In this document: positions 1 to 23,447 of the stretch, one piece after another
Numbering within the stretch: position 1 is the first letter of the stretch
Layout: every line of letters starts with the position of its first letter
Assembly: GCA_963924555.1 (NCBI GenBank)
Contig: OZ004589.1
Span: forward strand, 3,658,001 to 3,722,000
DNA from: Crambe crambe
Taxonomy: Eukaryota; Porifera; Demospongiae; Poecilosclerida; Crambeidae
Direction: 5' to 3'
DNA length: 64,000 bases
Made by a program: the position numbers and the translations under genes
The notes under the pieces: model-generated
Told to the model about the DNA's origin: nothing
The model's database searches: none
The model's input: the letters and a program-made list of their open reading frames with translations, nothing else

Positions 1-479
1 CATCATCTTTAGGTCAGCCTGGGACTAGAAAAGTTGCTCTATTGTAACTTAAGCTTGTTTATAGCTAAAACAATTGCAGCATGGTTGCAGAGATATCATC
101 ATTTGTAGTAAGAGTGTCCCAAGTTACCCCAATCTACCTTAAAAGCTACACGAAACTACATACCTCCTCCATCAGACCTCCAGTTCGTCTGTGGGTGATG
201 GTCTTAGCTTAGAGTAGTGATACCGGATGCTATGGTGGGCGGGGTCAATTTTTTATACGTAAAAATAATACTGCAGGACGGCACCAAAAGTGACCAAGAT
301 ATAACCTGGCTGCGAAGGTCCAGATCCAAAGAAATCCAGGAAAAAAACATATCAACAGAATCCTAATATTCTAGAGAATCCAACTGTGACAGTTTCTTTT
401 AGATAGAGTGCTAAATTTAGATTTAATGTTCAAAAACATATTTAAATTTCGATTTTCTTATGATATAACACTTGAACAG
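1..479. other. No gene seen at left edge
   Basis: I see no convincing exon apart from the one starting at 480. The stretch may be intron of a gene entering from the left. It is A+T rich with no repeat I recognise. Confidence 0.4.
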
Positions 480-602
480 GTCATGAAACCATATTTTTTG
501 GAAACTGCATCAAAAACTGATCCTGGTACCTTGGATAACTTCTTGTATCAAGCGGAAAAGAAGGCACGCAAGAAGGATAAGGCATTCAACTTATATAACT
601 GA
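480..602 (+). CDS. Possible 3'-terminal exon of an upstream gene
   Basis: A reading frame follows an acceptor-like site (a pyrimidine-poor tract ending in AACAG at 479). It encodes about 40 residues, beginning VMKPYFLETASK and ending KDKAFNLYN before TGA at 600-602. It has a lysine-rich run (EKKARKKDK) and no domain I recognise. If real, it is the last coding exon of a gene that enters from the left. It could be a chance frame, since it is short and no upstream exon is visible. Confidence 0.35.
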   Translation, partial: VMKPYFLETASKTDPGTLDNFLYQAEKKARKKDKAFNLYN

Positions 603-1548
603 TGGGTCAAAGTTCATGACCTCGACCCTTTCCCACTTAATTTGAATCTGTGCTGCTTCAGGTGAATAGCCTAACCCCCCTCACCCCCATAGTACATATT
701 TTAATGTAAAATAAAAGTGATGAAAAATGCTTGAATTCTGAATCAATCTCTGAACAACATAAATCAGTTCTGGCTGTGGAGTAATGCTGCAGTCTGTTCC
801 TTAATAACAGCAAAGCTCCCAGATCCTGTACATGACTTTGAACATCAATCACTGTCCACTGCAAAGCTTGGCAGCATAAATTGCAGACTTAATGCCACAA
901 ATTCTAAAATATAGCAAAGCCGTAATACAGTAAATTTGAAATGAGCAATCAAAAACACGTTTTACATGGGGAGGGTAGGTCTACTGAAGTTCCTAACTTT
1001 GTTAATGTTGTGTACATTCAAAATAGAGACAGACTCTAGGACAACAATTGTACAACAGTTCCTACTAGTCTGGTGTTATCCAGACTACATGGCCTTTTTT
1101 TAAAATTTACCCTTAGTTCTATAGTCATTTTCTTACTCTTCCATATGAACTTTGTTTGAAGAAAATCCATCTAGTAGATCCTAAGATACGAGCAAAAGAT
1201 TGCAGCACTATTAGCCATAATGACCTTTAACCTACTTTGGAAAGGTGCCGTTTTCTTAATTAAAAGAAAGTAAAATTTTCCTGTACAATTTCAATTGTAA
1301 AATGTTACGTATCTCTGCTTCTACTGGATGGATTTTTATCGGATAAAGTTTATCTGGCTGAGGAAAAAGAGCTTAATATTTTTAAGAAATGAATTTATAG
1401 TTTCATAGTATTTTTAAAAATAGCCCGGTATCACTACTTAGAGACCCATACTTTGACTGACTTCACGCCCACGTCTACAAATAAGGCAAAGAGCGCGCGC
1501 GCTGGTCTGGTGACCTAACGATGCCGTACCCTAGTTAAACTCAGGGGA
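603..1548. other. Intergenic DNA with no recognisable gene
   Basis: Between the putative exon and the phosphoesterase start I find only short chance frames. A GC-alternating run (about 1493-1501) lies roughly 50 bp upstream of the next start codon and may belong to its promoter. Nothing else stands out. Confidence 0.4.
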
Positions 1549-4414
1549 ATGCTAGCTTCTTTAATCGTCGTTATTTTGTGTATACATACTTCATGTGGAG
1601 CCAAGTTATACTTCAGGAACAATGAGGAGTTCAAAATCGCAATTTTTGCAGATTGTAGGCTAAAATTTTCAATTATTAAATTTGTTAACCTGGCTATGAT
1701 TTTGTTAGTGCACTTTGGTGAAGGTGAGAACACAGAATGGGGTCCACAGCAAGACGTAGTAAGCATCAAAATGTCATTTACTATAATGGTAGCTAGTCAC
1801 AGGAGCCAACCCTTTACCTTCCTTTTTTATTCCCCTGCCCACCAATAAAAGGGTCAGCTACCTTGACGCTTGATCGGAAGTTTAATATGTATTGGTGTAT
1901 TGTACTTGACAGAAATCTACCCATGTGATGAAAACTATTCTAAAACTTGAAAAACCTGATCTAGTCATCTATTCTGGAGGTGCATATGATTATTGTTTCC
2001 TGTGATAGAGCGATATTTCATTAATGCATCAGATCAGATAACGGGTGAAAATATACTGAGCAATGCCACGAGCTACTGGTCAGATGTGGTGACTCCTTGT
2101 GTAGAGACCAATACTCCTTGGGCATCTGTATTTGGAAACCATGGTAATATTACGGTATAAAATAAGCACTTATGTCCAATCTCTTCATTCCAATTAAGAG
2201 AAGTGTGTGTGTGTGTATGTGTGTGTGTTTGCATGCATGTATTATCAAGTGTAAAAATGTACGTATTTTTTACTCACTCTAGATGACCTTAGTAAAACAA
2301 ATGGTACAAGAGAGGAGCTTTTGGCTAAAGACATGTCGTATAACCTCTCTTACTCTCAGTCTGGTCCAGTGAGTGGTGCACCATCTTTATTCTTGTATCT
2401 ATGTACATATTCAGGTATTTAATTCTCCAGGACAACATTCACGGACTTACGAATTACTTTATTCCCATTTACCCTAATGAAACAACTGAAGTGAGTTAGA
2501 ATAGGGGCTGGTTGGCACACTGAAAATTACTTGACCCATTTTACATGAAGAAGAAGCAGTGCTAGCTTCCATACCGTACCCTGCACTGTAACTAGCTAGC
2601 CCACAATAATCATAATAAGCAGCTACACATAAAGGGATTGGGATTTGACAGCTGATTCCATCTTTAAATTTATTTAAGCGGCAGGTTTGACAAATGTATT
2701 ATCTCCCTTTGCACTCTTGTCTTTAAGGTGCCATGTTGGATTCTTTATGTGCTGGACAGTGGTGGAGGAAGTTATCCTGAACTTGTTTATGATGACCAAA
2801 TAACATGGTTATTATTTTCCCCCTTCTTTCTTTCTTTCTTTCTTTTTTCCTTCTTCTTTCTTTCTTTCCTTCTTCTTTCTTTCTTTCTTTCTCTTCTTTC
2901 TTTCTTTCTTTTTTCCTTCTTCTTTCTTTCTTTCTTTCTCATCTTTCTTTCTTTCTTTCTTTTTTCCTTTATTTCTTTCTTTTTTTCCTTCTTCTTTCTT
3001 TCTTTCTTTCTTTTTTCCTTCCTTCTTTCTTTCTTTTTTCTTTTTTTCTTTCTTTCTTTTTTCCTTCTTTCTTTCTTTCTTTTTTCTTTCTTTCTTTCCT
3101 TTCTTTCTTTCTTTCTTTCTTTCTTTCCTCTCTATCACATACGTACATATTTCATTTTATTTCTCGTACAGGTTCAAGACAGTTGCTAACAACTTGAGGA
3201 AGACATATGGTGTTACTTTACCTTCCATTGCTTTCTTCCACATACCAAGGTCTGATTTTGTTCCCTTCTCCTCCTCCCCCTCCCCCCATTTCAATTACAA
3301 AAGCACCACTTCCTCCACTTTCTTCTTGTTTGCAGTGATGGCTATGGGAAAATGTTTCATTCATATGCTTGTTCTGGCACACAGAATGACACTGTCTCTC
3401 CACAAATCAGACCTAATGGTACGTATCACAGACCTAATGGTACGTATCACAGACCTAATGGTACATATCACGGTATGTAGTTTCTATTCCCTCAATTTAG
3501 AACACAATATGGAATAAAACAATCTCAGTTAGAGGGCACTGCATGACTCGAAGAGGGTTACTAACCTTGAACTCATCAGTGCATTAGCTGCTTTTAACTG
3601 CAGGCATATGTTTTGAATTTGTTAGACACCTAGACCAACAGGATCTACAGGATTTAGAAACCCTCAGACCCTTAGTAGTGCCCTAGGGTGCCACAGTCCA
3701 GGACCCTTTGGTGTTTAACAATGGGACCTGATTCCTGAACTCTCTACAGTATCCAAGGACTCTGCCCACATAGATACTGATGGGTATACACAAGTACCTG
3801 GATTGAGAGGTTTTTCACTGATATCATGCAGATTTATTAACTACACTTCATTCTTCTGGCAATGTCCATGCCACATTTGTTGGACATAACCATGGAAATG
3901 ACTGGTGTTGTCCTCAGTCCTCAGGACTGCTGGTTTGCTATGCAAGACACACTGGCTATGGAGGCTATGGGACGTATGTTCAGCCATAATTATACCATAT
4001 AGCGCAAAATTTTCGTGGTTTTGCAAATATTAATGTGAACTCCCTGTATTATATTTTTCAGAACCACAAAATCCACAAAAATTTTACCCGTGAAAATATT
4101 GCGCTATACGGTACAAACCTCTAAAGTACCTTTATAAAATAACCTCCAAAAGAGGACAACCTGGACAAAAGTCTGGGTCCTAAAAAGTTAATCACTAATG
4201 GCCTTCACAATGCAAAGCCCCCCCAAGCTAACCCCAATATACTCTTAGTCAGTCAGCAGCCAAGCTCCAAATCTTAGTTGTAAAAAAATCCCTGTTGAAG
4301 AAATCTGTCCCATCATCCTTTTGTAGGTGGCAAAGGGGTTCAAGACAGATTGTGCTGAATCAGCATACTTTCAAGACGTACGTCAGAATGGAAAGTGGTG
4401 AAATTCATCCCTGA
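1549..4414 (+). CDS. Calcineurin-like phosphoesterase, purple acid phosphatase 16/28/29 type
   Basis: Predicted metal-dependent phosphoesterase, 316 aa, with a signal peptide (MLASLIVVILCIHTSCGA), so probably secreted or lysosomal. Eleven exons with consistent phases: 1549-1654, 1709-1758, 1913-1979, 2033-2143, 2283-2368, 2431-2490, 2728-2807, 3172-3249, 3336-3418, 3832-3973, 4327-4414. All metallophosphoesterase motifs are present in order: IAIFADLHFGEG, YSGDQITGE, FGNHDD, then FVGHNHGNDWCCP and RHTGYGGYG, which are typical of the Dcr2/PAP16-PAP29 group. Length matches that family (about 300-390 aa). The start is the only ATG that gives a signal peptide directly before the first motif. Intron 7 holds a 310-bp TTTC microsatellite, intron 10 a small inverted-repeat element, and the exon 9 donor is triplicated. 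The gene is convergent with the next one, 137 bp away. The family is clear; the substrate is not. Confidence 0.88.
2818..3130. repeat. (TTTC)n microsatellite in intron 7
   Basis: About 310 bp of TTTC/TTTTTCC/TTCTT repeats between the donor at 2808 and the acceptor at 3171. It creates long spurious Phe/Ser frames on + and Lys/Glu frames on the - strand, none of them genes. Confidence 0.95.
3411..3473 (+). repeat. 21-bp tandem repeat carrying the exon 9 splice donor
   Basis: Three consecutive copies of a 21-bp unit (CAGACCTAATGGTACGTAT plus CA) span the end of exon 9. Each copy contains a GTAC[GA]T donor in the same phase, so use of copy 2 or 3 would add 7 or 14 residues without a frameshift. 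Confidence 0.85.
3992..4113. mobile_element. Small palindromic MITE, family A
   Basis: The two ends are inverted copies of each other: the left begins ACCATATAGCGCAAAATTTT and the right ends AAAATATTGCGCTATACGGT. It lies in the last intron of the phosphoesterase gene. Related copies are at 22739-22873 and, more decayed, at 35985-36085 and 17890-18030. It has no coding capacity, as expected for a MITE. Confidence 0.7.
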
Positions 4415-4551
4415 ACTGTGCACTCAAATCAACATGTGCTACGTAGCCTATGTGCTTCAAATTAACTTTTTTTTCTTTCTTTTTTTTTTATTATTTTTTT
4501 TTAGTGCATAACCTTTAACATCATGTAGAAGTTTAACAGCAGTTACACAAA

Positions 4552-7500
4552 CTACATGGAAATGATACAGAATAAAGGATTGAACCCATCTTTAGTGAGA
4601 GCTGAACGAGTTGAACGAGGAGGTGGTGGGGATACTTCCAGCTTCAGCTCTTCAGCACTTCGATCCATCACTTTCTTCAAACCAAAATGAATGCTGGCTA
4701 ACTTGGCTCTAGCCATGATGCTCAGTTTCGGTATCGGCACTGGTTTGGTACTATTGCTACGCAGAGAATTAACTGCTATCCTAGCACTGGGTAAGAGACG
4801 TCGATGAATATTAGCAGAAAGACAGAGTGCATACGACAATAACTTCTCTTCAAGAAGTTGTCTCCTGGCCTTGTAAGGATTGCTGCCTGCCATGACTTGA
4901 ATCACAAATAGCATCGTCTCTAAGCTCAAGTCTTGTAGCTTACAGACTGTGATGTACTCGCTTGCACGAGATCTCTGATCGGGCTTTGACTTCATAGGAG
5001 AGAGGAGTGCCTTCAAATAAGGGAAGAATGGTGACCAACCGCTGTGTGGGTATCGAGCTCTCTCCAGCTCCTGTATTGCATTCGGAGTGGTGTTCTTTAG
5101 GAAGTCCTCCATGAAAAGTACCAATTTGTCGAGGACTCTCTTGGACATGAAGTTGACTGAAGAGAGGACCAGGTGGGATAGTGTTACTTGGGCGTAGTAG
5201 CTGTAGCATAAGATCAAAAAGAGAAAAGAACACACACTACAGTTGATCAGTGTTTCAACTAGCAGACAAGTCAATCTAGCCCGACAACCGACTAGCTATC
5301 TATGTATCAAAAACACTCCCTGAAAAATGCAAAATCTGAATCCAAAATCTAAATCAGGACACATCTAGCTCTAAATCAGGACACCTATACCTCTCTAAAT
5401 CAGGACACCTCTAGCTCTCATTAGGACACCTCTCTAAATCAGGACACCTCTAGCTCTCATTAGGACACCTCTCTAAATCAGGATACAAAAGAGGTTCCAA
5501 TGTACTAATTATGAACTTACTGCAAGAGAGTGAGTTCTTTGCTATCAGACACACCCCTCTCCCTGTGAGTCCTGACAGTGTCAGCGATGGCCTCGAAGGT
5601 AGGGTTCCTGCAGAGCCACTTGTGAGTGTCAGGACAGTGCATGCAGCAAACCAGCAGACACATGGCCCCCTGGGCCTGCTGGACATTGAAAGAAGGGGAG
5701 TGGGAAATTGCAAGGACCTGGTCGATTGCACTGCTCCTGGAACAGATGTCAATGTGAATCTCCTGGCACTCTCTGAAGCTGCAAGAAGTATAATGTATTT
5801 TACATTAGCACACTGATCATTCACTTTATTATCTGCTCTAACGTTCTCAATTCTTGATCAAATTTCACACTTAAAATACCCAGCAAAGAGCTGATCACCC
5901 ACTCTATTAGCTGGCCAGCTCCATGACATAGCATTTAATTCTAGCAGCCCACAATGATAATTTAAGATTAGCGAGTCAAGACTTGAAGTCTTCAGCTATA
6001 TTTAAGAGGTCAAGTGAATCTGAAAGATGGATCAGTGAATCTTGGTCTTTGAAATTTGAAGTTTGAGTTAACAAGAATTGATAAAGTTATAATTATACAC
6101 TTTCACTGATTAATTTTCGTGGTCCTGTTCAATAATGACCTTGTTATTACAAGTAAGTTGAAATTGTAAACATGAATTTTTATCTGATGGAATTAGATGG
6201 AATAATAGAATCCCTCAATGCGGACCTAAAATATTAACAACACGACACCTCTCCTATGAGAATACTAGTACTGAGAGGCCACACAATAGAGTGATTTCAT
6301 AGCACACTCACTTGATAAAGAACTTCAAGGCTGCATCTATCACGTCCTTGATGAGGAAGTCATTGTTCTTGGCCAGTCCAGGAGAACCACTGTTGTCTAC
6401 CAGTGGGCAACCTCGCCTCATCAGCACTCGCAGGAAGGACTGCAGCACGAACCCATGCCCATCTGCAGCAATAATCTTTTGCCGATTCAGTGTGCTAGAA
6501 CCAAGAGAGGCAAGCACAAGAATACACCCAGACTCAATCAATTTCAGTCGAAGAACCATCGTACGCCATTGCTCTCTTATCAAAAGCTCATACACATCCA
6601 ACAAACTCCTGAAAGTAGTGATTGAAAAAAATATATTTTTGCATTATTTAGAATCCAGTCGATAGTTATTTTAAAGCAAATTCAGTGTTATAACTCACTC
6701 TAGTCCATTCTGGTCCATAAAGTAGACACGGTTTGCATATTTGGTGTCAGAATCCCAGGGCAAGAACAGATCATTGGCAAGCATCTCTGCCCAGCACTCG
6801 TTGAGGCCTTGCACACAGACCACGTTGTACTCCATAGGCATACCCGTGAAGATGGACGGGTGACGATCCTTACCAAACCTCAACAGAAACTCAAACCACT
6901 TCACTCCAACTCTGACTTCCTCTAGTTGCCCATCAGAAAGGTATGTCAACTGTGGAAGAGAAGGTGGTACAGATGTATAGAGAGTATAGGATAAAATTAA
7001 AGCAGTAGAAATGGCCAATCCATATTTTTAAGGGGGGCTAGGGGGCCCAATATTCAATAGCTATCCAAGTTCAGAGCTAATAGGTAATGAGTTATGACTT
7101 TGTATCATGCAATACAGGGAAGGAAATCACATGACTCAAGCAGGGAATTATGTGTTCGCAAACATGAAAATTTCAATATTGGGTCCCTAGCTCCCTTTTG
7201 AAAATATGGTGTGCTTTAATTAGGAATTTTGCATACGGTCTATTACGTATATGACCTATGAATATGATATTTCTGATATCCTTCTTTTCAGTGAAGAATG
7301 TAGGTGACCAATGGGCTGCATTTGGGGGGGGGGGGGATTTTCTCTTCTCCCCTCCCCCTTGAGATATAGTAACCTGACCTAAGGTATTCCATACAAAGAG
7401 GCACATTAAAATCCCCCCCCCCCCCCCCCCCCCAAAAAAAGCAGCTATTATGCAGCCCTAGCCCTGATGAATACTTTCTATTCAATCTAGGACAGACACC

Positions 7501-9967
7501 CTCTCAAAGTATATCTATCTTTACCTCTATTTTATCTCCTGCTTTGAGTCCTATGGAAACCAAATTGGTAGAGTCCTCAATGTTCTTCCCATTGAAGTTG
7601 AGGTCATGTTGGAAACTGTGGGGGATTTGAAACTGTCTCTGGATTCGGTCCTGAATAGCAAACAATTCACAAGATAGATACATGGTTCTACGACAAGAGG
7701 CACAGTTATGATCATAGGGTTTTTTAAAAAGTTCAGTCACCAATAAACTTGGACCTATCCTATAGACTTCCTATAGACTACAGCATTAAAAATTTCCTTG
7801 TGGTAATTTCTTCACTGGATAGGACCAAATGAACCTTAAGCTTTGATTATGCTTTTACAATGGGGTAGCAACGGGTAGAAGTGTTGTCCCCAGGAGTACG
7901 AAATTTCACACTAATGTTAAAGAAAGTAGGAGAGAGATCTTTATTTCCACACACACTCCCAGGGACAACCAATGATTATCACTTCACGGATAAATGCAAA
8001 TATTGGGATTTGTGGGGCTGGATTGCCCCCACCTAAAAGAAAACCCCTGACTTCATTTACCTTAATGTTTAAGCCGGTCTTGGGGACTTCCCACAGTTCA
8101 AGACTTTCAACTTTGTTAGTGCCACATGATAAAGACTTCAGAGCCAGCTGATACACAATTACAGGAGGGCCCTTCCCGTCAGGCCCAGGCCTTGCAGTAA
8201 CACGCTCAGATGAATACAATAAGGACCGAAATGTGGTATTCTTATCATCATCAGTACACCTTTCACGCTCGTTCGGATTTTCATCGCTGATTTCAGGAAG
8301 TGTCTCTGCTATCACACTTCTGTTCTCATCTCCTTTTATCTTAAGAGATTGAGCGTAAATTGCATTTGCATTCATTCCTGCTTTAGTGGCTCCTTCCTGA
8401 TAGGCTTCCTTTCTATCAGGATCCTGAAACTCTTTCAAAAGCTCCAACAGTTCTTCATCAGAGACCGGTATTCGAGTCTTCTTTGTCGGCAACCCAATAG
8501 CAGCAGCACCAGGTTTCTTTGTTTCATCCTCCAATAGAGTAGGGTCGTTCTGAACTTCTTTCAAAAATGCCAAAATTTTCTCTTCAGTGGATTTTGGTAG
8601 TTTCCTTCCAGACCCAATAGTGCCACTTGTCACTTCCTTTGAAGCAGATTTACCCTTTTGTCCAGAAACTTCACTAGAAGATTTTTCTTTAACAGTTTCC
8701 AGGTGATTTTTCTTTTGAGATCCGGTACTGTCACTTGCTGCTGCCTTCGAAGCAGCTTTGTCCTTCATTTCAGAAGCCTTGCTGGACTTATCGCTGTCCA
8801 TTTCCCTTACTTTCATGCTCCCTCCATTTTCTTCAAGTTTGTGTGAATTAGATTCCTGGGTACTTGCACTTTTCTTAACCTCATTAGCACCACTCTTTTT
8901 CTTGTCTTCAAGGTTTTGAGGTTCATCTCTATCCCTGCTGGACGCTTGCTTCGCATTCTTTTCTTTAGCATCACTACTTTTGACTTCTTTAGTGGCATCT
9001 TCTTTGGCCTTGCTTCCTTTATTACCATTACTCTTATCATCCTTAGCAACACCAGTCTTGCTTTCTTTGGGAGCATTAATCTTACTTTCTTTGGTCTCAT
9101 CTTCTTTGATAGCACTACTCTTGCTTTCTTTAGTAATACTGGTCTTATCTCCTTTAGCAGCGCTGCTGCTTTTATTTTCTTTAGTAACACTACTCTTGGA
9201 TTCATTGCCACTTTCTCTAGCTGCCTTCAACTGCTTTGCACGTATTTCCTTGACGATTCTCTGTCTGTTCACACTTGATGATACCCTTTTTGATGACGAT
9301 GAAGATGATGTTGATATTGTCCCCTCCTTTTCATACCGACCCAAAAAATCCAGCGTTCTTCTGCGTGCTAGTTCCCTCTCTTTCTTTTCACGTTGTGCCT
9401 TCTCAATGGCGGGCAATATCTCTTCAGCCAAACTCATTTGTCTGCTTGCTCCTGGATCCTCTTTGACTAGCTCACCATCTTTGGTCAGAAAGCCTGCTTT
9501 ATCAAGAATGCCTCCCCTCTTGAGTAGACCACCTTTCTCCACCACCCCCTTCCTTTCCATCACACTTTCCTAGCAATAAAACAGACACTAATGAGGAGAA
9601 ATCATCCTTTGGTAGCCAACTACAGAGGACCTGTAGCAATTCATGGTGTTGGCATGATGCTGCACAACCTCTTTGCAAAGGTGGGCTTTATATAGGGAAT
9701 ATTATATTACAACAGTATAGTAAAAACTGGGATGAGTAGTCTAAACGAGTTGCAACTTACAAATTCCCTAAGCTCATCCATGGTGAGGTGGCGCTTGTCA
9801 GTATTACTGAAAAGTTTGGCCATGGACTCGAGTAATTCTTCGTGTTCGACAGGTATCTCGAAATCAAGTTCCAAGGTATCTACTACCTTAGGCTCTTCCC
9901 CCTCAGCGACTGCCTCGTCGCTAACCTTACTTACGATCATCTTTCTTACAACTCTTTCTCCAGACAT
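4552..9967 (-). CDS. Unrecognised 1098-aa protein with ubiquitin-like segment and helical C-terminus
   Basis: I do not recognise this family. Seven exons join in phase: 9967-9761, 9569-8061, 7650-7525, 6949-6699, 6608-6312, 5778-5521, 5200-4552. Residues 1-130 are acidic and include LTMDELREF and repeated 'GG-hinge' phrases (KGGLLKRGGILDKAGFL). Residues about 170-400 are low-complexity Lys/Ser/Glu/Ala. Around 535-620 the pattern LNFNGKNIEDSTNLVSIGLK followed by AGDKIE resembles the second half of a ubiquitin fold. From about 620 to the end it looks alpha-helical and armadillo/HEAT-like, but without clear repeats. No catalytic motif is visible. It shares a 53-bp divergent promoter with ASNSD1. 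It could be a scaffold or ubiquitin-pathway protein; that is inference only. Confidence 0.75.
5346..5483. repeat. Tandem repeat of 'AGGACACCTCT...' units
   Basis: At least six imperfect units containing AGGACACCTC, alternating 'TCTAAATC' and 'TAGCTCTCATT' spacers, lie just downstream of exon 6 in the last intron of the - strand gene. The core motif recurs, in reverse complement, in the minisatellite at 51838-52150. Confidence 0.75.
7325..7440. repeat. Homopolymer G and C runs in an intron
   Basis: A 10-base G run near 7325 and a C run of over 20 bases near 7411-7433 lie in intron 3 of the - strand gene. Such runs are slippage-prone and may be wrong in length in the assembly. Confidence 0.85.
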
Positions 9968-10020
9968 CTAGCTGATTAGCTGATTTTCAGGTATGAATCG
10001 TCAATAGTAGATGTATAATT
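9968..10020. promoter_or_regulatory. 53-bp divergent promoter between the unknown gene and ASNSD1
   Basis: Only 53 bp separate the start codon of the - strand gene (9967) from that of ASNSD1 (10021). The two must share a bidirectional promoter or have overlapping 5' leaders. No TATA box or other motif is evident. The arrangement suggests co-regulation; this is inferred from spacing alone. Confidence 0.6.
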
Positions 10021-22554
<12,534 letters not shown>

Positions 22555-22738
22555 TGAACATTCATCTAGCTACTCATGTAGACTATTCTATACAAACGTC
22601 ATTGACATTTTCAGATAAACATGCAATTACATTGAGTACTACTTACTAACATAGATGTCACATTTGGGCAAAAATTGAAAGTTGATAATAATGTTATGTT
22701 AGCCTTGTCCCCAGGTCTAAGGCCAATTTTTCGTGGGC

Positions 22739-22873
22739 CAAAATTTTCATGGTTTTGCAAGTAATTGGTGTGAACCATATAAATTCCCTTATTCTCATGT
22801 ATTGTTGTTTTTTTTTCAAAGCCATGAAATCCACGAAAAATTTTACCCACGAAAATATTGTGCTATACGGTAT
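22739..22873. mobile_element. MITE family A, copy 2
   Basis: Left part CCAAAATTTTCATGGTTTTGC and right part AAAATATTGTGCTATACGGT match the element at 3992-4113 almost end to end, with an interior about 10 bp longer. Confidence 0.7.
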
Positions 22874-23202
22874 AATTATTATATACACCTCTATACTAAG
22901 GACACTTATAGTCACTTTAGTGCATTATTCAACCTCTGTATTAAGGACACCTCTTGTTCTAATCCCATACTAATGCTACATGCCTCCATATTGAGTTGTG
23001 TGGTCTATACAATCTATGGTTTCACTCGTAGTTCATAATTTCACTCCTACCTACTGCGCATGTGCAGACTAACCTAGTAAGATTGTTGGCCTAGTAGGCC
23101 ATCACTAGGCTGAAGTAAGTGTTTTGTGGCAAGCATTAGAGGTTCACATAAACAGCTTCCTACATGCAGCTGCCCAGGCTGATACAAGTAATCTACCATA
23201 AT

Positions 23203-23319
23203 ATAGGCAATCACATGCTTTTTCGTGCAATTTGGGTATAATTACATCCAAAACTGTCTAAAATTGCACTCGGCTTCGCCTCTGCAAGCCAGTTCTCATG
23301 CAATTAATGTGATTACCTA
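23203..23319. mobile_element. Short inverted-repeat element, family D
   Basis: Ends ATAGGCAATCACATGC and GTGATTACCTAT are inverted copies. A second copy, in opposite orientation, is at 51616-51748; both contain AATTTGGGTAT and GGCTTCGCCT. Non-coding. Confidence 0.65.
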
Positions 23320-23447
23320 TACTTATTATTCTCACAACTACAGCTGGGGGAGACTGTTAAATAACCATTGGGTAAACTTGCCCCACCAATAATAAAAAAT
23401 TATTCACAAAACCCCATAACTAAATTATAATGAGTGATGTAGCTACA

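Larger units (their letters stand above)
22555..23447. other. Intergenic, with MITE copies
   Basis: Between ASNSD1 and the second TRIM-NHL copy. It contains MITE family A (22739-22873), several 'CCTCTATACTAAGGACAC'-like phrases (about 22888-22955) and repeat family D (23203-23319). No gene is seen. Confidence 0.6.

Noticed and set aside
2728-3197. Long Phe/Ser and Lys/Glu reading frames on both strands
   Set aside because: They come from the TTTC microsatellite in an intron. Only 2728-2807 and 3172-3249 are exons.
8813-9573. Overlapping Lys-rich and Leu/Ser-rich frames on both strands
   Set aside because: Shadows of the low-complexity Lys/Ser/Glu part of exon 2 of the unknown - strand gene.
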